NCBI GenBank assembly: GCA_016713535.1
Contig: JADJOY010000011.1
Coordinates: forward strand, 1 to 57,678
Origin: JADJOY01 sp016713535 [NCBI: Deltaproteobacteria bacterium]
Lineage (GTDB): Bacteria > JADJOY01
DNA: 57,678 nt
Direction: 5' to 3'
Shown here: piece after piece, positions 45,110 to 55,029 of the stretch
Layout of the letters: every line of letters starts with the position of its first letter
Numbering within the stretch: position 1 is the stretch's first letter
Notes under the pieces: generated by a model
Databases searched by the model: none
What the model was told of the DNA's origin: nothing
The model's input: only the letters and a program-made list of their open reading frames with translations
Translations under genes and position numbers: made by a program

Positions 45110-46003
45110 TCAGCCCGCCGGCAACGCGTCCACGAAGCGCAGGTAGTGCTCGAGCACCGCCTCGGGCGCCTCCATCTGCGGATAGTGGCCGATCCCGGGC
45201 AGCTCGACGACGGTGCCGTGACCGACCACCTCGCGGTAGCGCGCCACCATGTGCGCGCCCGAGATCGGATCGGCGGCGCCGTCGATCACCGCCAGCGGGC
45301 AGCGCGCGTTCACGAGTGCTCCGACCCAGCGCGCGCGGTGCTCGCGGCGCTCGCTCATGTAGCGGATCAGCAGGTGAAAGTTCCGGAGGCCGTCGTCGTG
45401 GGTCACGAGCCGCCAGAAGGTGTCGAGCTCGGCCGCGCTCGGCTGCGTCGCGGACCCGAAGATCCGTCGCATGCTGCGCTCCAGCGCGCGCTTGCTGGTG
45501 AGCCTCGTCACCAGCGGTCCGAGCGGGCCGAGGAGCAGCTTCTGGATCAAGAGCGGGTGGTGGGTCTCGGGGAAGAGCCCGCCGTTGAGCAAGCAGGCGC
45601 TCGCGATCCGCGGCGTGGCGCGCTCCGCGTCGCGGGCGAGGAGCTCTTGCGCCACGGTGTCGCCGTAGTCGTGGGCGAGGACGTGGAAGTGCTCGACCCC
45701 GAGGCGCGCGAGCAGCGCCTCGAGGAGGTCCGCCTGCTCGAAGATCGAGTAGTGATGGCCCTTGGACTTGGCGCTGAAGCCGAAGCCGAGCATGTCCGGC
45801 GCGACGACCCGGAAGCGCGCCGTGAGCCCCGCCCACAGCTTCCAGAAGTCCCAGCTCGAGGTGGGAAAGCCGTGGATCACGAGCAGCGCCGGTCGCGGCG
45901 ACGTGCTGCGTGCCGCCACTTCGGCGCGCGAATCCATCCAGAAAATCGGATGTCCGGCGATCGGCTCGGTCGTCCCCCGCGCGCGCCATGTGTCCAGATC
46001 CAT
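45110..46003 (-). CDS. Alpha/beta-hydrolase of the haloalkane dehalogenase/epoxide hydrolase type
   Basis: 297 residues, cytoplasmic. The oxyanion motif is LLVIHGFPTSSWDFWKLW, including a Trp of the halide- or substrate-binding kind. The nucleophile elbow is LAHDYGDTVAQEL, with Asp112 where serine hydrolases have Ser; HD-aromatic-G is typical of epoxide hydrolases and dehalogenases. The acid is in DGAADPISGAHM and the catalytic His in GIGHYPQMEAPE. It cleaves C-O or C-halogen bonds by a covalent Asp ester. The ATG at 46003 has GGAGGGAG upstream. Which of the two reactions applies cannot be told from the motifs alone. Confidence 0.85.
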   Translation of the reverse strand: MDLDTWRARGTTEPIAGHPIFWMDSRAEVAARSTSPRPALLVIHGFPTSSWDFWKLWAGLTARFRVVAPDMLGFGFSAKSKGHHYSIFEQADLLEALLARLGVEHFHVLAHDYGDTVAQELLARDAERATPRIASACLLNGGLFPETHHPLLIQKLLLGPLGPLVTRLTSKRALERSMRRIFGSATQPSAAELDTFWRLVTHDDGLRNFHLLIRYMSERREHRARWVGALVNARCPLAVIDGAADPISGAHMVARYREVVGHGTVVELPGIGHYPQMEAPEAVLEHYLRFVDALPAG

Positions 46004-46251
46004 CGCCGGTCTCCCTCCGCTCGGCGGCGAGCCTACTCGCCCGGCTCGCGCCGCGCACGCGCTCGTCTCGCGAGTCGTCGATCGACCTCCCCTGCGGGGG
46101 TGCCTCCGGCGGATCGCCGCATTACGTTTGTCGTTTCGAGGGTACGCGCGCCGGAGCTCGATCCGGCGGCCGTGCGTGCCCGAACGCGGTTCGTTCGGCA
46201 CGGGTGAGCGCGGCTAGCCGCGCGCCGACCCCGTCGTTATGTTCTTCGTTC

Positions 46252-47750
46252 ATGTCCCGAATCTCCATTTCACTCCGGCCCGTCGCTCTCGCCGCCGTTC
46301 TCGCGAGCGGCTGCATCAAGGTCGGGCCGGACTCGAGCCGCCGTCCCCGCCGGTCGCCGAGCGCTGGGTGACGCCCGCCACAGACGTCTCGGAGCGCGCG
46401 GGCGCCGACCCGGCCGAGTGGTGGCAGGGCTTCGGCGATCCCACTCTCCATCGCCTCGTGGCGCTCGCCTACGAGCGCAACCCGTCGCTGCGCGCCGCCG
46501 GTTTCCGGGTGCTGGAGGCCCGAGCGCGGCGCGGCATCGCGATCGGCAGCCTCTTCCCGCAGAGCCAGGAAGCCACCGCTGGCTATCAGGAGATGCGGAT
46601 CAGCGAGCAGCGTGCGAACTCGTTCCCCGGCATCGACCTCACCACCGACGACTGGAGGGTGGGCTTCGACGCGGCCTGGGAGCTCGATCTGTGGGGCCGC
46701 TTCCGCCGCGCCCTCGAGGCCGCCGACGCCTCGGTGCTGCAAGCCGAGGCCTCGCGCCAGGACGTGCTGGTGTCGCTCGCCGCCGAGGTCGCGGCCAACT
46801 ACGTCCAGCTCCGCACCCTCGAGCAGCGCCTCGTGGTGGCGCGTGAGAACGTCGAGGTGCAGTCGCGCGGCTACCAGATCGCGGACGCGCGCTACCGCGG
46901 TGGCGCGGTGACCGCGCTCGACGCCAGCCAGGCGGCCGCGCTGCTGGCCGAGACCAGGGCCCTCATCCCCGAGCTCGAGGCCGGGAAGCGCGAGACGCGG
47001 ACCAACCTCTCGATCCTGCTCGGGATGCCGCCGTCGGACCTCGCGAGCGAGATCCCCTCGCCCGGCGCGATCCCGCCGCCTCCCGCCGCCATCGCCGTGA
47101 GCCTGCCGGCCGATCTGCTCCGGCAGCGCCCCGACGTGCGCGCCGCGGAACGGGCGCTCGCGGCGCAGTCGGCGACGATCGGCATCGCCACCTCCGAGCT
47201 CTTCCCGCACTTCTCGCTGGTCGGTCACATCGGCCTCGAGGCCGAGCACATCGACGATCTCGCCGACGGCGGCGCCCTCGAGCACTTCGGCGGACCGAGC
47301 GTGCGCTGGGCGATCCTCAACTACGGCCGCATCTGGAACAACGTCCGGGTCGAAGAGGCCCGCTACCAGCAGGCGCTCGCGGCGTACGAGGGCACGGTGC
47401 TGGGCGCGCAGGCGGAGGTCGAGGTCGCGCTGGCGCGCCTCGAGGGAGCCCGCGGGCGAGTGGCCGAGCTCGATCGGGCGACCGCGGCGGCGTCGCGCGC
47501 CGTCGAGCTCGCGAGTCTCCAGTATCGCGAGGGAGCCGTCGACTACACGCGGGTGCTCGACTCGCAGCAGTCGCTGGTGGTGGTGCAGGATCGGCTGGCG
47601 GTCGCGCGTGGCGACGTCGCGCTCGGCGTGACGGCGCTCTACAAGGCGCTCGGCGGCGCGTTGCCCACCGCGCCCGATGAGCAGAGCGCGTCGCGCGACT
47701 CCGCGGGTACCACCGCTCGAGCAGAATCGGGAACAGGGAGCGAGAAGTGA
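46252..47750 (+). CDS. RND efflux outer-membrane factor (OprM/NodT family lipoprotein), frameshifted near the signal
   Basis: Outer-membrane channel of a tripartite pump. The N-terminus in the first frame is a lipoprotein signal (LRPVALAAVLASGCIKVGPD), directly followed in the next frame by PPSPPVAERW and WWQGFGDPTLHRLVALAYE, the usual start of this family; the join is near 46333, a one-base loss. Two TolC-like repeats follow (WELDLWGRFRRALEAADAS, LPADLLRQRPDVRAAERALA), with IATSELFPHFSL near the second. Length is about 500. The stop overlaps the adaptor start by four bases (GTGA). This gene starts the efflux operon, divergent from the dehalogenase-like gene. Confidence 0.93.
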
Positions 47751-48994
47751 ACGCGAGAGCCGAGATGCGAAGGAACCTGTGCGGCGGACTCGTGGCCGCC
47801 GCCACGTGTGTCGCGCTGGCGAGCTGCAAGGGAACCGGCGGCCCGCCGACCCAGCAGCAGATGCCGCCGCTGCCCGTCACGGTGGCCACGCCGATCGAGC
47901 GGCCGGTGCGGGAGTGGTACGAGACCACCGGCCGGGTCGAGGCGGTGGAGAAGGTCGACATCCGGCCCCGGGTCGCCGGCCATCTCGTGGCGGTGAACGT
48001 CGCGGACGGTGCCCAGGTGAAGGCCGGTGACGTGTTGTTCGAGATCGACCCGCGTCCCTACCAGGCCGCGGTGCACAGCGCCGAGGCCGACATCGCACGC
48101 CTCGAGGCGCTGCTGCGCAAGTCGCAGGCGGACGTCGAGCGCAACCGCCGCCTCCGCCCCGAGGGGGCCTCCAGCGAGCGCGACCTCGAGACCGCGGTGT
48201 GGAACGTCGAGACCGCGCAGGCCGAGCTCAAGGCGGCGCACGCCCGTCTCGAGCAGGCCCAGCTCGACCTCGGCTTCACCAAGATCAAGGCACCGGTCGA
48301 AGGGCGCGTGAGCCGCCGCAACGTCACCGTCGGCAACCTGATCCAGATCAGCCCCGGCGATTCGAGCATCCTCACCACCCTGGTCAGCATCGACCCCATG
48401 TACGTGAGCTTCCACGTCGACGAGCCGGTGCTGCTGCGCTACCAGCAGTTCTACTGGCACACCAGCCCGGACGTGCGGCCGTCGGAGATCCGCAAGCTCG
48501 CGATCCCGGTGGAGATCGGCCTCGCCAACGAGACCGGCTACTCGCGCACCGGGGTCGTCGACTTCCTCGACAACCGCGTCGACGCCTCCACCGGAACCCT
48601 CCCCGCGCGCGCGGTGTTCGACAACGCCGACCAGCTCCTGACGCCGGGGCTCTTCGTGCGGGTGCGCGTGCCGTTCGGTGAGCCCGAGCCTTCCCTGCTG
48701 GTTCCCGAGGTGGCGATCGGCAGCGACCAGGCCACCAAGTTCGTGATGGTGGTGAACGCCCAGAACGTGGTCGAGATGCACCCCGTCGAGCTCGGCCCGG
48801 TCACCGACGACAAGCTGCGCGTGATCAAGAAGGGCATCGCCCCCGGCGACAAGGTGATCGTCAACGGCCTGATGCGCGCGCGCCCCGGCGCGCCGGTGGT
48901 GCCGCACGCCGAAGGCGAGGCGCCCGCGACGCCGGGGGCACCCGGTGGCCCCGCGGGTGCCGCGCCTCGAGCCGCGCCCGAGAAGAAGGGCTGA
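47747..48994 (+). CDS. RND efflux periplasmic adaptor (AcrA/MexA family)
   Basis: Membrane-fusion lipoprotein that links pump and outer-membrane channel. A signal (AATCVALASC) is followed by the barrel-sandwich half (VEAVEKVDIRPRVAGHLVAV), an alpha-hairpin (ARLEALLRKSQADVERNRRL) and the returning lipoyl half (LGFTKIKAPVEGRVSRRNV). The beta-barrel domain contains MYVSFHVDEPVLLRYQQF and LLTPGLFVRVRVPFGE, and the tail is Pro/Ala/Gly-rich. Start is GTG at 47747 (overlap) or ATG at 47765. It is followed after 52 bases by the pump gene. Confidence 0.94.
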   Translation: MNARAEMRRNLCGGLVAAATCVALASCKGTGGPPTQQQMPPLPVTVATPIERPVREWYETTGRVEAVEKVDIRPRVAGHLVAVNVADGAQVKAGDVLFEIDPRPYQAAVHSAEADIARLEALLRKSQADVERNRRLRPEGASSERDLETAVWNVETAQAELKAAHARLEQAQLDLGFTKIKAPVEGRVSRRNVTVGNLIQISPGDSSILTTLVSIDPMYVSFHVDEPVLLRYQQFYWHTSPDVRPSEIRKLAIPVEIGLANETGYSRTGVVDFLDNRVDASTGTLPARAVFDNADQLLTPGLFVRVRVPFGEPEPSLLVPEVAIGSDQATKFVMVVNAQNVVEMHPVELGPVTDDKLRVIKKGIAPGDKVIVNGLMRARPGAPVVPHAEGEAPATPGAPGGPAGAAPRAAPEKKG

Positions 48995-49046
48995 CCCGAG
49001 CCCATCACCGCTCGCCCCTTTCCCCGAACCTCCGAGGGCTCAGCCC

Positions 49047-52000
49047 GTGTTCGCGCGCTTCTTCATCGACCGACCGATCCTCTCGACCGTGCTCTCGGTC
49101 GTGATCGTGATCGTGGGCCTCGTCGCGCTCCAGGGCCTGCCGATCGCCCAGTACCCGAACGTCGTCCCCCCCACGATCCAGGTGTTCGGGGCGTACCCGG
49201 GTGCCAGCGCCCAGGTGGTGGCCGACACCGTCGCGTTGCCGATCGCCCAGGAGGTGAACGGCGTCGAGGACATGCTCTACATGCAGTCGAGCTCGTCGAA
49301 CGACGGCTCGATGGGCCTGAGCGTGGTGTTCAAGCTCGGCACCCCCCTCGACAAGGCGCAGGTGCTGACCCAGAACCGCGTCGCCGCGGCCGAGGCCAAG
49401 CTGCCCGAGGACGTACGCCGTCTGGGCATCACCACCAAGAAGCGCTCGCCCAGCATGCTGATGGTGGTCAACCTGCTCTCGCCCGACGGCAGCCGCGACG
49501 ACCTCTATCTCGGCAACTACGCGGCGATCCAGATCCGCGAGGAGCTCGCGCGCATCGAGGGCGTGGGTGACGTGCTGGTGTTCGGCGCGCGCGACTACAG
49601 CATGCGGGTGTGGCTCGATCCCGAGAAGCTCGCGTCGCGCAGCCTCGCCGCCGAGGACGTGGTGCGCGCGCTGCGCGAGCAGAACATCCAGGTCGCCGCG
49701 GGGCGCATCGGCCAGCCGCCGGTGCCGGCGGGCACCGCGTTCGAGTTCCCGATCAACGCGCTCGGCCGCCTCGTCGACGCCGACCAGTTCGCGGACGTGA
49801 TCCTGAAGACGGGGCCGACCGGCGAGAGCGTGAAGATGCGCGACGTGGCGCGCATCGAGCTGGGCGCGCGCAACTCGGACATGTCCGGCCTGATCGACGG
49901 CAAGACGTCGGTGGCGATGGGGATCTTCCAGCTCCCCGGCTCGAACGCCCTCGCCACCGCCGATCGCATCCGCGACACCATGGAGAAGCTCAAGACGCGC
50001 TTCCCGAGCGGCATCGACTACCGCGTCGGCTACGACACCACGGTGTTCGTGCGCGAGTCGGTGCGCGAGGTGTGGAAGACCCTCGCCGAGGCGTTCCTGC
50101 TGGTCTTCATCGTGGTCCTGGTGTTCCTCCAGGACTGGCGGCCGACGTTGCTGCCGATGATCGACGTGCCGGTGTCGCTGATCGGCACCTTCGCGGTCAT
50201 GGCGGCGCTCGGGTTCTCGCTCAACAACCTGTCGCTCTTCGGGCTGGTGCTGGCGATCGGCATCGTCGTCGACGACGCGATCGTGGTGGTCGAGAACATC
50301 GAGCGCTGGATGCGCAAGGGCTACCCGCCGCGCGAGGCCACCCAGCGCGCGATGCAGGAGATCACCGGGCCCGTGCTCGCGATCACGCTGGTGCTGGCGT
50401 CGGTGTTCATCCCGACCGCGTTCCTGTCCGGGATCAGCGGTCAGTTCTACCGGCAGTTCGCCCTCACCATCGCCTCGGCGACCGTGATCTCGGCGATCAA
50501 CGCCCTCACCATGGCGCCGTCGCGCGCGGTGCAGATCATCCGCGTCGCCCCCGAGGGCCAGGAGCAGCACCACGAGGCACTGCCGCGCTCGGGCTACGTG
50601 CTCCTGCTCGCTGCGCTCGCCACCCTCCTGCTCGCGCCGCTCGCCGAGCGCTGGTTCGGCGGCGGCGCGGAAGCCGAGCACGCGGCGTCGGCCGGCGGCC
50701 ACGCCGTGTGGTGGGCGCGTGGAGTGGCGGTGGCGGTGGGTGCCGTCGCCGGGTGGCTGGTGGCGCCGGTCGCCAACCGCGCGATGTCGCGCTTCTTCGG
50801 GCTCTTCAACCGCGTGTTCGCGCGCATCACCGCGTTCTACGGTCGCGTCCTGACCCGGGTGCTCCGGTTCGCCGCCCTCGGCATGGTCGTCTACGCGTTG
50901 CTCCTCGGCGCGGGCTACCTGGTGTTTCGCATGGTGCCGAGCGGCTTCATTCCGGAGCAGGACAAGGGCTACGCGATCGCCGTGGTCCAGCTCCCGACGG
51001 CGCGAGCCTCGAGCGCACCGACGCGGTGGTGCACCGCGCGACCGACATCGCCAAGGGGACGCCGGGTGTCTCGCACGTGGTGGCGTTCCCGGGCTTCTCG
51101 ATCCTGTCGGGGTCCACGCTCTCCAACTCGGCGGTGATGTTCATCGTGCTCCGGCCCTTCGACGAGCGGGTGCACGCCGGTCTCGGCGTGAACAAGGTCA
51201 TCGGCGACCTGCGGATGCGCTTCCTGGCCATCGAGGACGGCTTCGTGCTCGCGTTCGGCGCGCCGGTCGTCGACGGCCTCGGTACGCTCGGCGGCTTCAA
51301 GATGGAGATCCAGGACCGCGGCGACTCCGGCCCCGCCGCGCTCCAGGAGGCGGTCCAGGCGCTCATCGCCCGCGCCAGCGCCGAGCCGGGGCTGGTGGGG
51401 CTCTTCAGCGGCTTTCGCGCCGGCCAGCCGCAGCTCTTCGCCGAGGTCGACCGCGACAAGGCGAAGGCGCTCGGCGTGCCGCTCGGCAACGTGTTCGACA
51501 CGCTGCAGATCCAGCTCGGCTCGCTCTACGCCAACGACTTCACGCGCTTCGGCCGCAACTGGCAGGTGCTGGTGCAGGCGGACGCGCCGTTCCGCGTGAG
51601 GCCCGAGGACATCAAGCGCCTGCAGGTCCGTAACGCCTCGGGCGGGATGGTGCCGCTCGGCACGCTGGTGACGGTCCACGACTCGACCGGTCCTGCGGCC
51701 GTCAGTCACTACAACCTGTTCCCCGCCGCCGATCTCACCGGCTCGACGCTGCCCGGCGTGAGCACGCAGCAGGCGATCGAGAAGATGGAGCGACTCGCGC
51801 GCGAGGTGCTCCCACCCGACAAGACGTTCGAGTGGACCGAGCTCTCGCTGCAGGAGATCCTCGAGAAGAACACCGCGCCCTACGCGTTCGCGCTCGGCAC
51901 GTTGTTCGTCTTCCTGGTGCTGGCGGCGCTCTACGAGAGCTGGTCGCTGCCGCTCTCGATCGTGATGATCGTGCCGATGTGCCTGGTGAGCGCGATCGGG

Positions 52001-52405
52001 AGCCTCTACGTGATGGGGATGCAGAACGACATCTTCTCGCAGATCGGCTTCGTGGTGCTGATCGGCCTGGCGGCGAAGAACGCGATCTTGATCGTCGAGT
52101 TCGCGAAGGCGCGGGAGGACGAAGGGGCGAGCCGCGTCGAGGCGGCCGTCGAGGCCGCCAAGGTGCGGCTGCGGCCGATCCTCATGACCTCGTTCGCGTT
52201 CGCCCTCGGAGTGCTCCCCCTCATCACCTCGAAGGGCGCGGGCGCCGAGATGCGCCGCTCGCTCGGTGTCGCCGTGTTCGGCGGGATGGTGGGTGTCACG
52301 TTCTTCGGGCTGATCTTCACGCCGATCTTCTACGTGGTGATCCGTGGCCTCGCGAGGCGCTTCGGCCACGCGCCGAAGGCCGCCGCGCCAGCCGCCTCGA
52401 CCTGA
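49047..52405 (+). CDS. RND efflux inner-membrane pump (AcrB/MexB, HAE1 type) with an extra membrane segment, frameshifted
   Basis: Proton-driven drug/metabolite exporter. FFIDRPILSTVLSVVIVIVG is TM1 and LPIAQYPNVVPPTIQV follows as in AcrB. The proton-relay Asp pair lies in GIVVDDAIVVVENIE (TM4) and the TM10 Lys in LIGLAAKNAILIVEFAK. The frame changes near 51000 (AVVQLP then DGASLERTDAVVHRATD), consistent with loss of one C. Unlike AcrB, about 90 residues lie between SAINALTMAPSRAV and NRVFARITAFYG, with two hydrophobic stretches (YVLLLAALATLLLAPLAERW, VAVAVGAVAGWLVAP). Total length is about 1119. GTG is the start. The substrate is unknown. Confidence 0.93.
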
Positions 52406-52424
52406 TCCGCGGCACGACGCGAGC

Positions 52425-52540
52425 GGGAGGGCTGACGCCCTCCCCTACACGCCCGCGTGAACGCTGGCTGGAGGGCCGCGTCCGGCGGGCCGGGGAGCAC
52501 GAGCGGCCGGAGGGGCACGCGTCGCGTGCCCGGCGATACG
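52425..52540. repeat. REP trio between pump and SDR genes
   Basis: Minus-strand GTAG hairpin GGGAGGGC / GCCCTCCC (52425-52448, loop TGAC), a degenerate GGAG hairpin (52470-52492) and a GGAG unit (52509-52540) with the CGGCGATACG tail. The same three hairpin types as in the 200-bp array, in rotated order. It may also end the efflux transcript. Confidence 0.8.
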
Positions 52541-52587
52541 AAGGTGCTCCGCACCGCCGAGCCCGTCGATCCCTGTACGAACGGCGC

Positions 52588-53424
52588 CTACGCCCGCTTG
52601 GCGCCGCGCCGGTACTTCTTCTTGGCGGCGCGGCCGCGCGCCTCGAGCAATGGCTGCGTCGCGCGCCGCAGCGCCGGGAAGAGGTACCCGAGGGTGGCGA
52701 GCTTGGCGCCCAACCTGGGGCGGGTGCGCTCGATCACGCCGTCGTGGGCGCAGTCGAGGACCAGCGCCGCGATCTCGTCAGGGGTGCTCATCGGCTGCGA
52801 GAACACCAGGTCCGGCACCTCATCGGGGTCGTCGAGGATGAAGCCGGTGGCGATCGGGCCGGGTGACACCACCGAGACCTTCACGTTCGAGGAGCGCACC
52901 TCCTCGGCGAACGCGTAGGTGAACGCGCGCAGCCCGAACTTGGTCGCCGAGTAGACCGCCTCGTGGACCAGCGGCACGCGGCCGGCGAGCGAGGCCACGT
53001 TGACGATCGCGCCGCCGTGCCGGGATCGTTCGAGGTGTGGCAGGGCGAGGCGCGTGAGCACGATCGGCGCGATCAGGTTGACCTGGACGACCTGCGCGAG
53101 CTGCTCCGGTTCGTAGCGCGCGATCTCGCCGCGGCGGTTGGCGCCGGCGTTGTTGACCAGCACGTCGAGGGCACCGAAGAGCGCCACGGCGCGCTCGACG
53201 AGGCGGCGGGCACCTTGGATGTCCGCGACGTCGCACGGCACCGCCTCGGCGGTGCCGCCGGCCGCGCGGATCTCGGCCACCACGCGTTCGAGCTCGGCGG
53301 CGCCGCGCGCCGCGAGCACGACCTTCGCGCCTTCTGCGGCGAAGGCCTTCGCCGCCGCCTCACCGACCCCGGCCGACGCGCCGGTGATCAGCACCACCCG
53401 CTCCGCGAACCGTCTCGTGCTCAT
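52588..53424 (-). CDS. Short-chain dehydrogenase/reductase
   Basis: A 278-residue classical SDR. Cofactor motif VVLITGASAGVGEAAA, with AARGAAELER after the second strand (NADP preference likely), then LVNNAGANRRGE. The catalytic serine is in NVASLAGRVP and the YxxxK in VYSATKFGLRAF. VSPGPIATGF closes the Rossmann fold. The basic tail ending AKKKYRRGAKRA is an extension. It reduces or oxidises an alcohol or ketone group of unknown identity. It is monocistronic here and convergent with the efflux operon. Confidence 0.9.
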   Translation of the reverse strand: MSTRRFAERVVLITGASAGVGEAAAKAFAAEGAKVVLAARGAAELERVVAEIRAAGGTAEAVPCDVADIQGARRLVERAVALFGALDVLVNNAGANRRGEIARYEPEQLAQVVQVNLIAPIVLTRLALPHLERSRHGGAIVNVASLAGRVPLVHEAVYSATKFGLRAFTYAFAEEVRSSNVKVSVVSPGPIATGFILDDPDEVPDLVFSQPMSTPDEIAALVLDCAHDGVIERTRPRLGAKLATLGYLFPALRRATQPLLEARGRAAKKKYRRGAKRA

Positions 53425-53735
53425 GCGCGGAACCTTAGCCTGGATCGGTCATGAAGCGCTCTACTGCGGCCGCCGATCGTCGGCACCTTCGGTCGTACTC
53501 GGATTTCCGGTCCTCGCCGCACCGGGAAGTCGGCCTGCGGCCGACAATCCTGCGTTCACCCGGATCTGCTCGACGCTTGGCGGCCTCGCTACGAACTTTC
53601 ATGAATCACCCGGGCCAGGGGCGCTCGCCGGGCCGGTCGACGCAGCCGCGTGCCTGGCGGCACCAACGAGAGGGCTCCCCGGACCGCTCGCCAGGGCGGC
53701 GAGCGGGTGGGGCCGAGTCCGTAGCGGACGCGGCG
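53425..53735. other. Intergenic region without recognised features
   Basis: 311 bases between the SDR start and the surface-protein remnant, with no gene, hairpin family or promoter that I can support. Confidence 0.4.
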
Positions 53736-54130
53736 TCAGCCGCGCGCGCGTTCACGGGTGCGGATGCCGATCATCACCGCGGCGGCGGACACCGGGTAGA
53801 ACCCGAAGTCGGCGGGCATCCCGGTGCTCCGCTCGGGCGCCACGCCGCCGCCCGCCTCGGCGAGCTGCTGCTGGCAGCCGCCGGGAGTCGCGGCGTTGCT
53901 GTCGTCGTCGATGCCGTCACCAGGGATCTCGGTGGCGCCCGGGTTCACGCTGGCGTTCGAGTCGTCGCAGTCGGTGGCCGAGCCGCCCGAGCACGAGGCA
54001 CTGCCTGGGCTGCCGTAGCCGTCACCGTCCCGTGCAGCCGCCGCCACCGCCGCACGAGGCCGGCGCCGCGAAGCCGTTGGTGACGCTCACGTTCAGCCCC
54101 GTGGGGCCCGGATCGGCGTCGCTGCCGAGC
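53736..54130 (-). pseudogene. C-terminal remnant of a calcium-repeat surface protein with anchor-like tail
   Basis: The readable end contains SATDCDDSNASVNPGATEIP and SNAATPGGCQQQLAEAGG, then PADFGFYPVSAAAVMIGI and RTRERARG. It aligns with the last 100 residues of the FG-GAP protein at 36879-38609 (same DCDD, PGA-E-P, ATPGGC--QLA, PA-D-G-Y and basic end). A frame change near 54030 joins it to GLNVSVTNGFAAPASC upstream. No start or N-terminal domain exists before the divergent glycosyltransferase at 54304, so this is a truncated remnant. The upper border is uncertain. Confidence 0.65.
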
Positions 54131-54303
54131 CCGCGCTTCGCGAAGGCGCTCCACAGCAAGCGCGCGCAGTGGGGCGAGCCGTCCGCGCCGCGCCCCGCCG
54201 GGCCGAGCGCACCAGCCCTGGCCCGCTCGTTCGCGCGCTGGCCCGGGCCGCACGCTGGTAGACTCGCGCTTCCCCTGATGCGAGGTCGGCTCTCCGGTAC
54301 CAC

Positions 54304-55029
54304 GTGTATCGCTCCCTCAAGATCGCGGCCATCGCGCCGGTCCTCGACGAGCGTCATCGAATCGCCGAGGTCGTGCGGCGGACGCCCCGCGAGGTCGTCG
54401 ACTGGCTGGTGGTCGTCGACGATGGCTCGAGTGACGGCTCGGGCGCCGTGGCCGGGGGGCTCGGCGCCATCGTGGTCCGCCACCCCCGGCGCGCCGGCGT
54501 GGGCGCCGCGATCCGCGACGGCTTCCGGGAGGCGCTCGCGCGCGGCGCCGACGTGGTGGTGGTGATGGCCGGGAACGACAAGGACGCGCCCGAGGAGATC
54601 CCCGCGCTCCTCGATCCGATCGCCGCGGGGCGCGCGGATTTCGTGCAGGGCTCGCGCTATCTCGGCGGAGGGCAGGCGCTCGGCGACATGCCGCTCCACC
54701 GCCGCATCGCCACTCGAGCGCACCCGTGGCTCTTCTCGCGGGTGGCGCGTCGCGCGGTCACCGAGTCGACCAACGGCTTCCGCGCGATCCACCGTCGCGT
54801 CCTCGAGGACGCCCGCCTCGATCTCGCGCCACGCTGGCTCGACGGCTACGACCTCGAGCCTTACCTCTACCTGCGCGCGATCCAGCTCGGGTACCGCACC
54901 ACCGAGGTCGCGGTGACCAAGGTCTACGCACCCCGCGCCGAGGGCCGGCAGACCAAGATGCGGCCCGTCCTCGACTGGTGGGCGATGGTGCGTCCGCTGG
55001 TGTTCGTGGGGCTGGGGATCCGGCGATGA
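54304..55029 (+). CDS. Glycosyltransferase family 2 (polyprenyl-phosphate-sugar synthase-like)
   Basis: 241 residues with the GT2 A-fold: AAIAPVLDERHRIAEVV, the UDP/GDP-binding DWLVVVDDGSSDGSGAV and the metal site MAGNDKDAPEEIPALL (N-D-K-D in place of the usual D-x-D). DFVQGSRYLGG is the typical DPM1/DPG-like segment. No membrane helices, so probably a soluble synthase transferring a sugar from a nucleotide donor, perhaps to a polyprenyl phosphate. GTG at 54304. Its end overlaps the aminotransferase start by four bases; it leads a four-gene operon. Confidence 0.88.
   Translation: MYRSLKIAAIAPVLDERHRIAEVVRRTPREVVDWLVVVDDGSSDGSGAVAGGLGAIVVRHPRRAGVGAAIRDGFREALARGADVVVVMAGNDKDAPEEIPALLDPIAAGRADFVQGSRYLGGGQALGDMPLHRRIATRAHPWLFSRVARRAVTESTNGFRAIHRRVLEDARLDLAPRWLDGYDLEPYLYLRAIQLGYRTTEVAVTKVYAPRAEGRQTKMRPVLDWWAMVRPLVFVGLGIRR

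Noticed and set aside
44048-46207. 719-residue plus-strand frame
   Set aside because: Antisense to the outer-membrane protein and dehalogenase-like genes, which have signals, motifs and Shine-Dalgarno sites.
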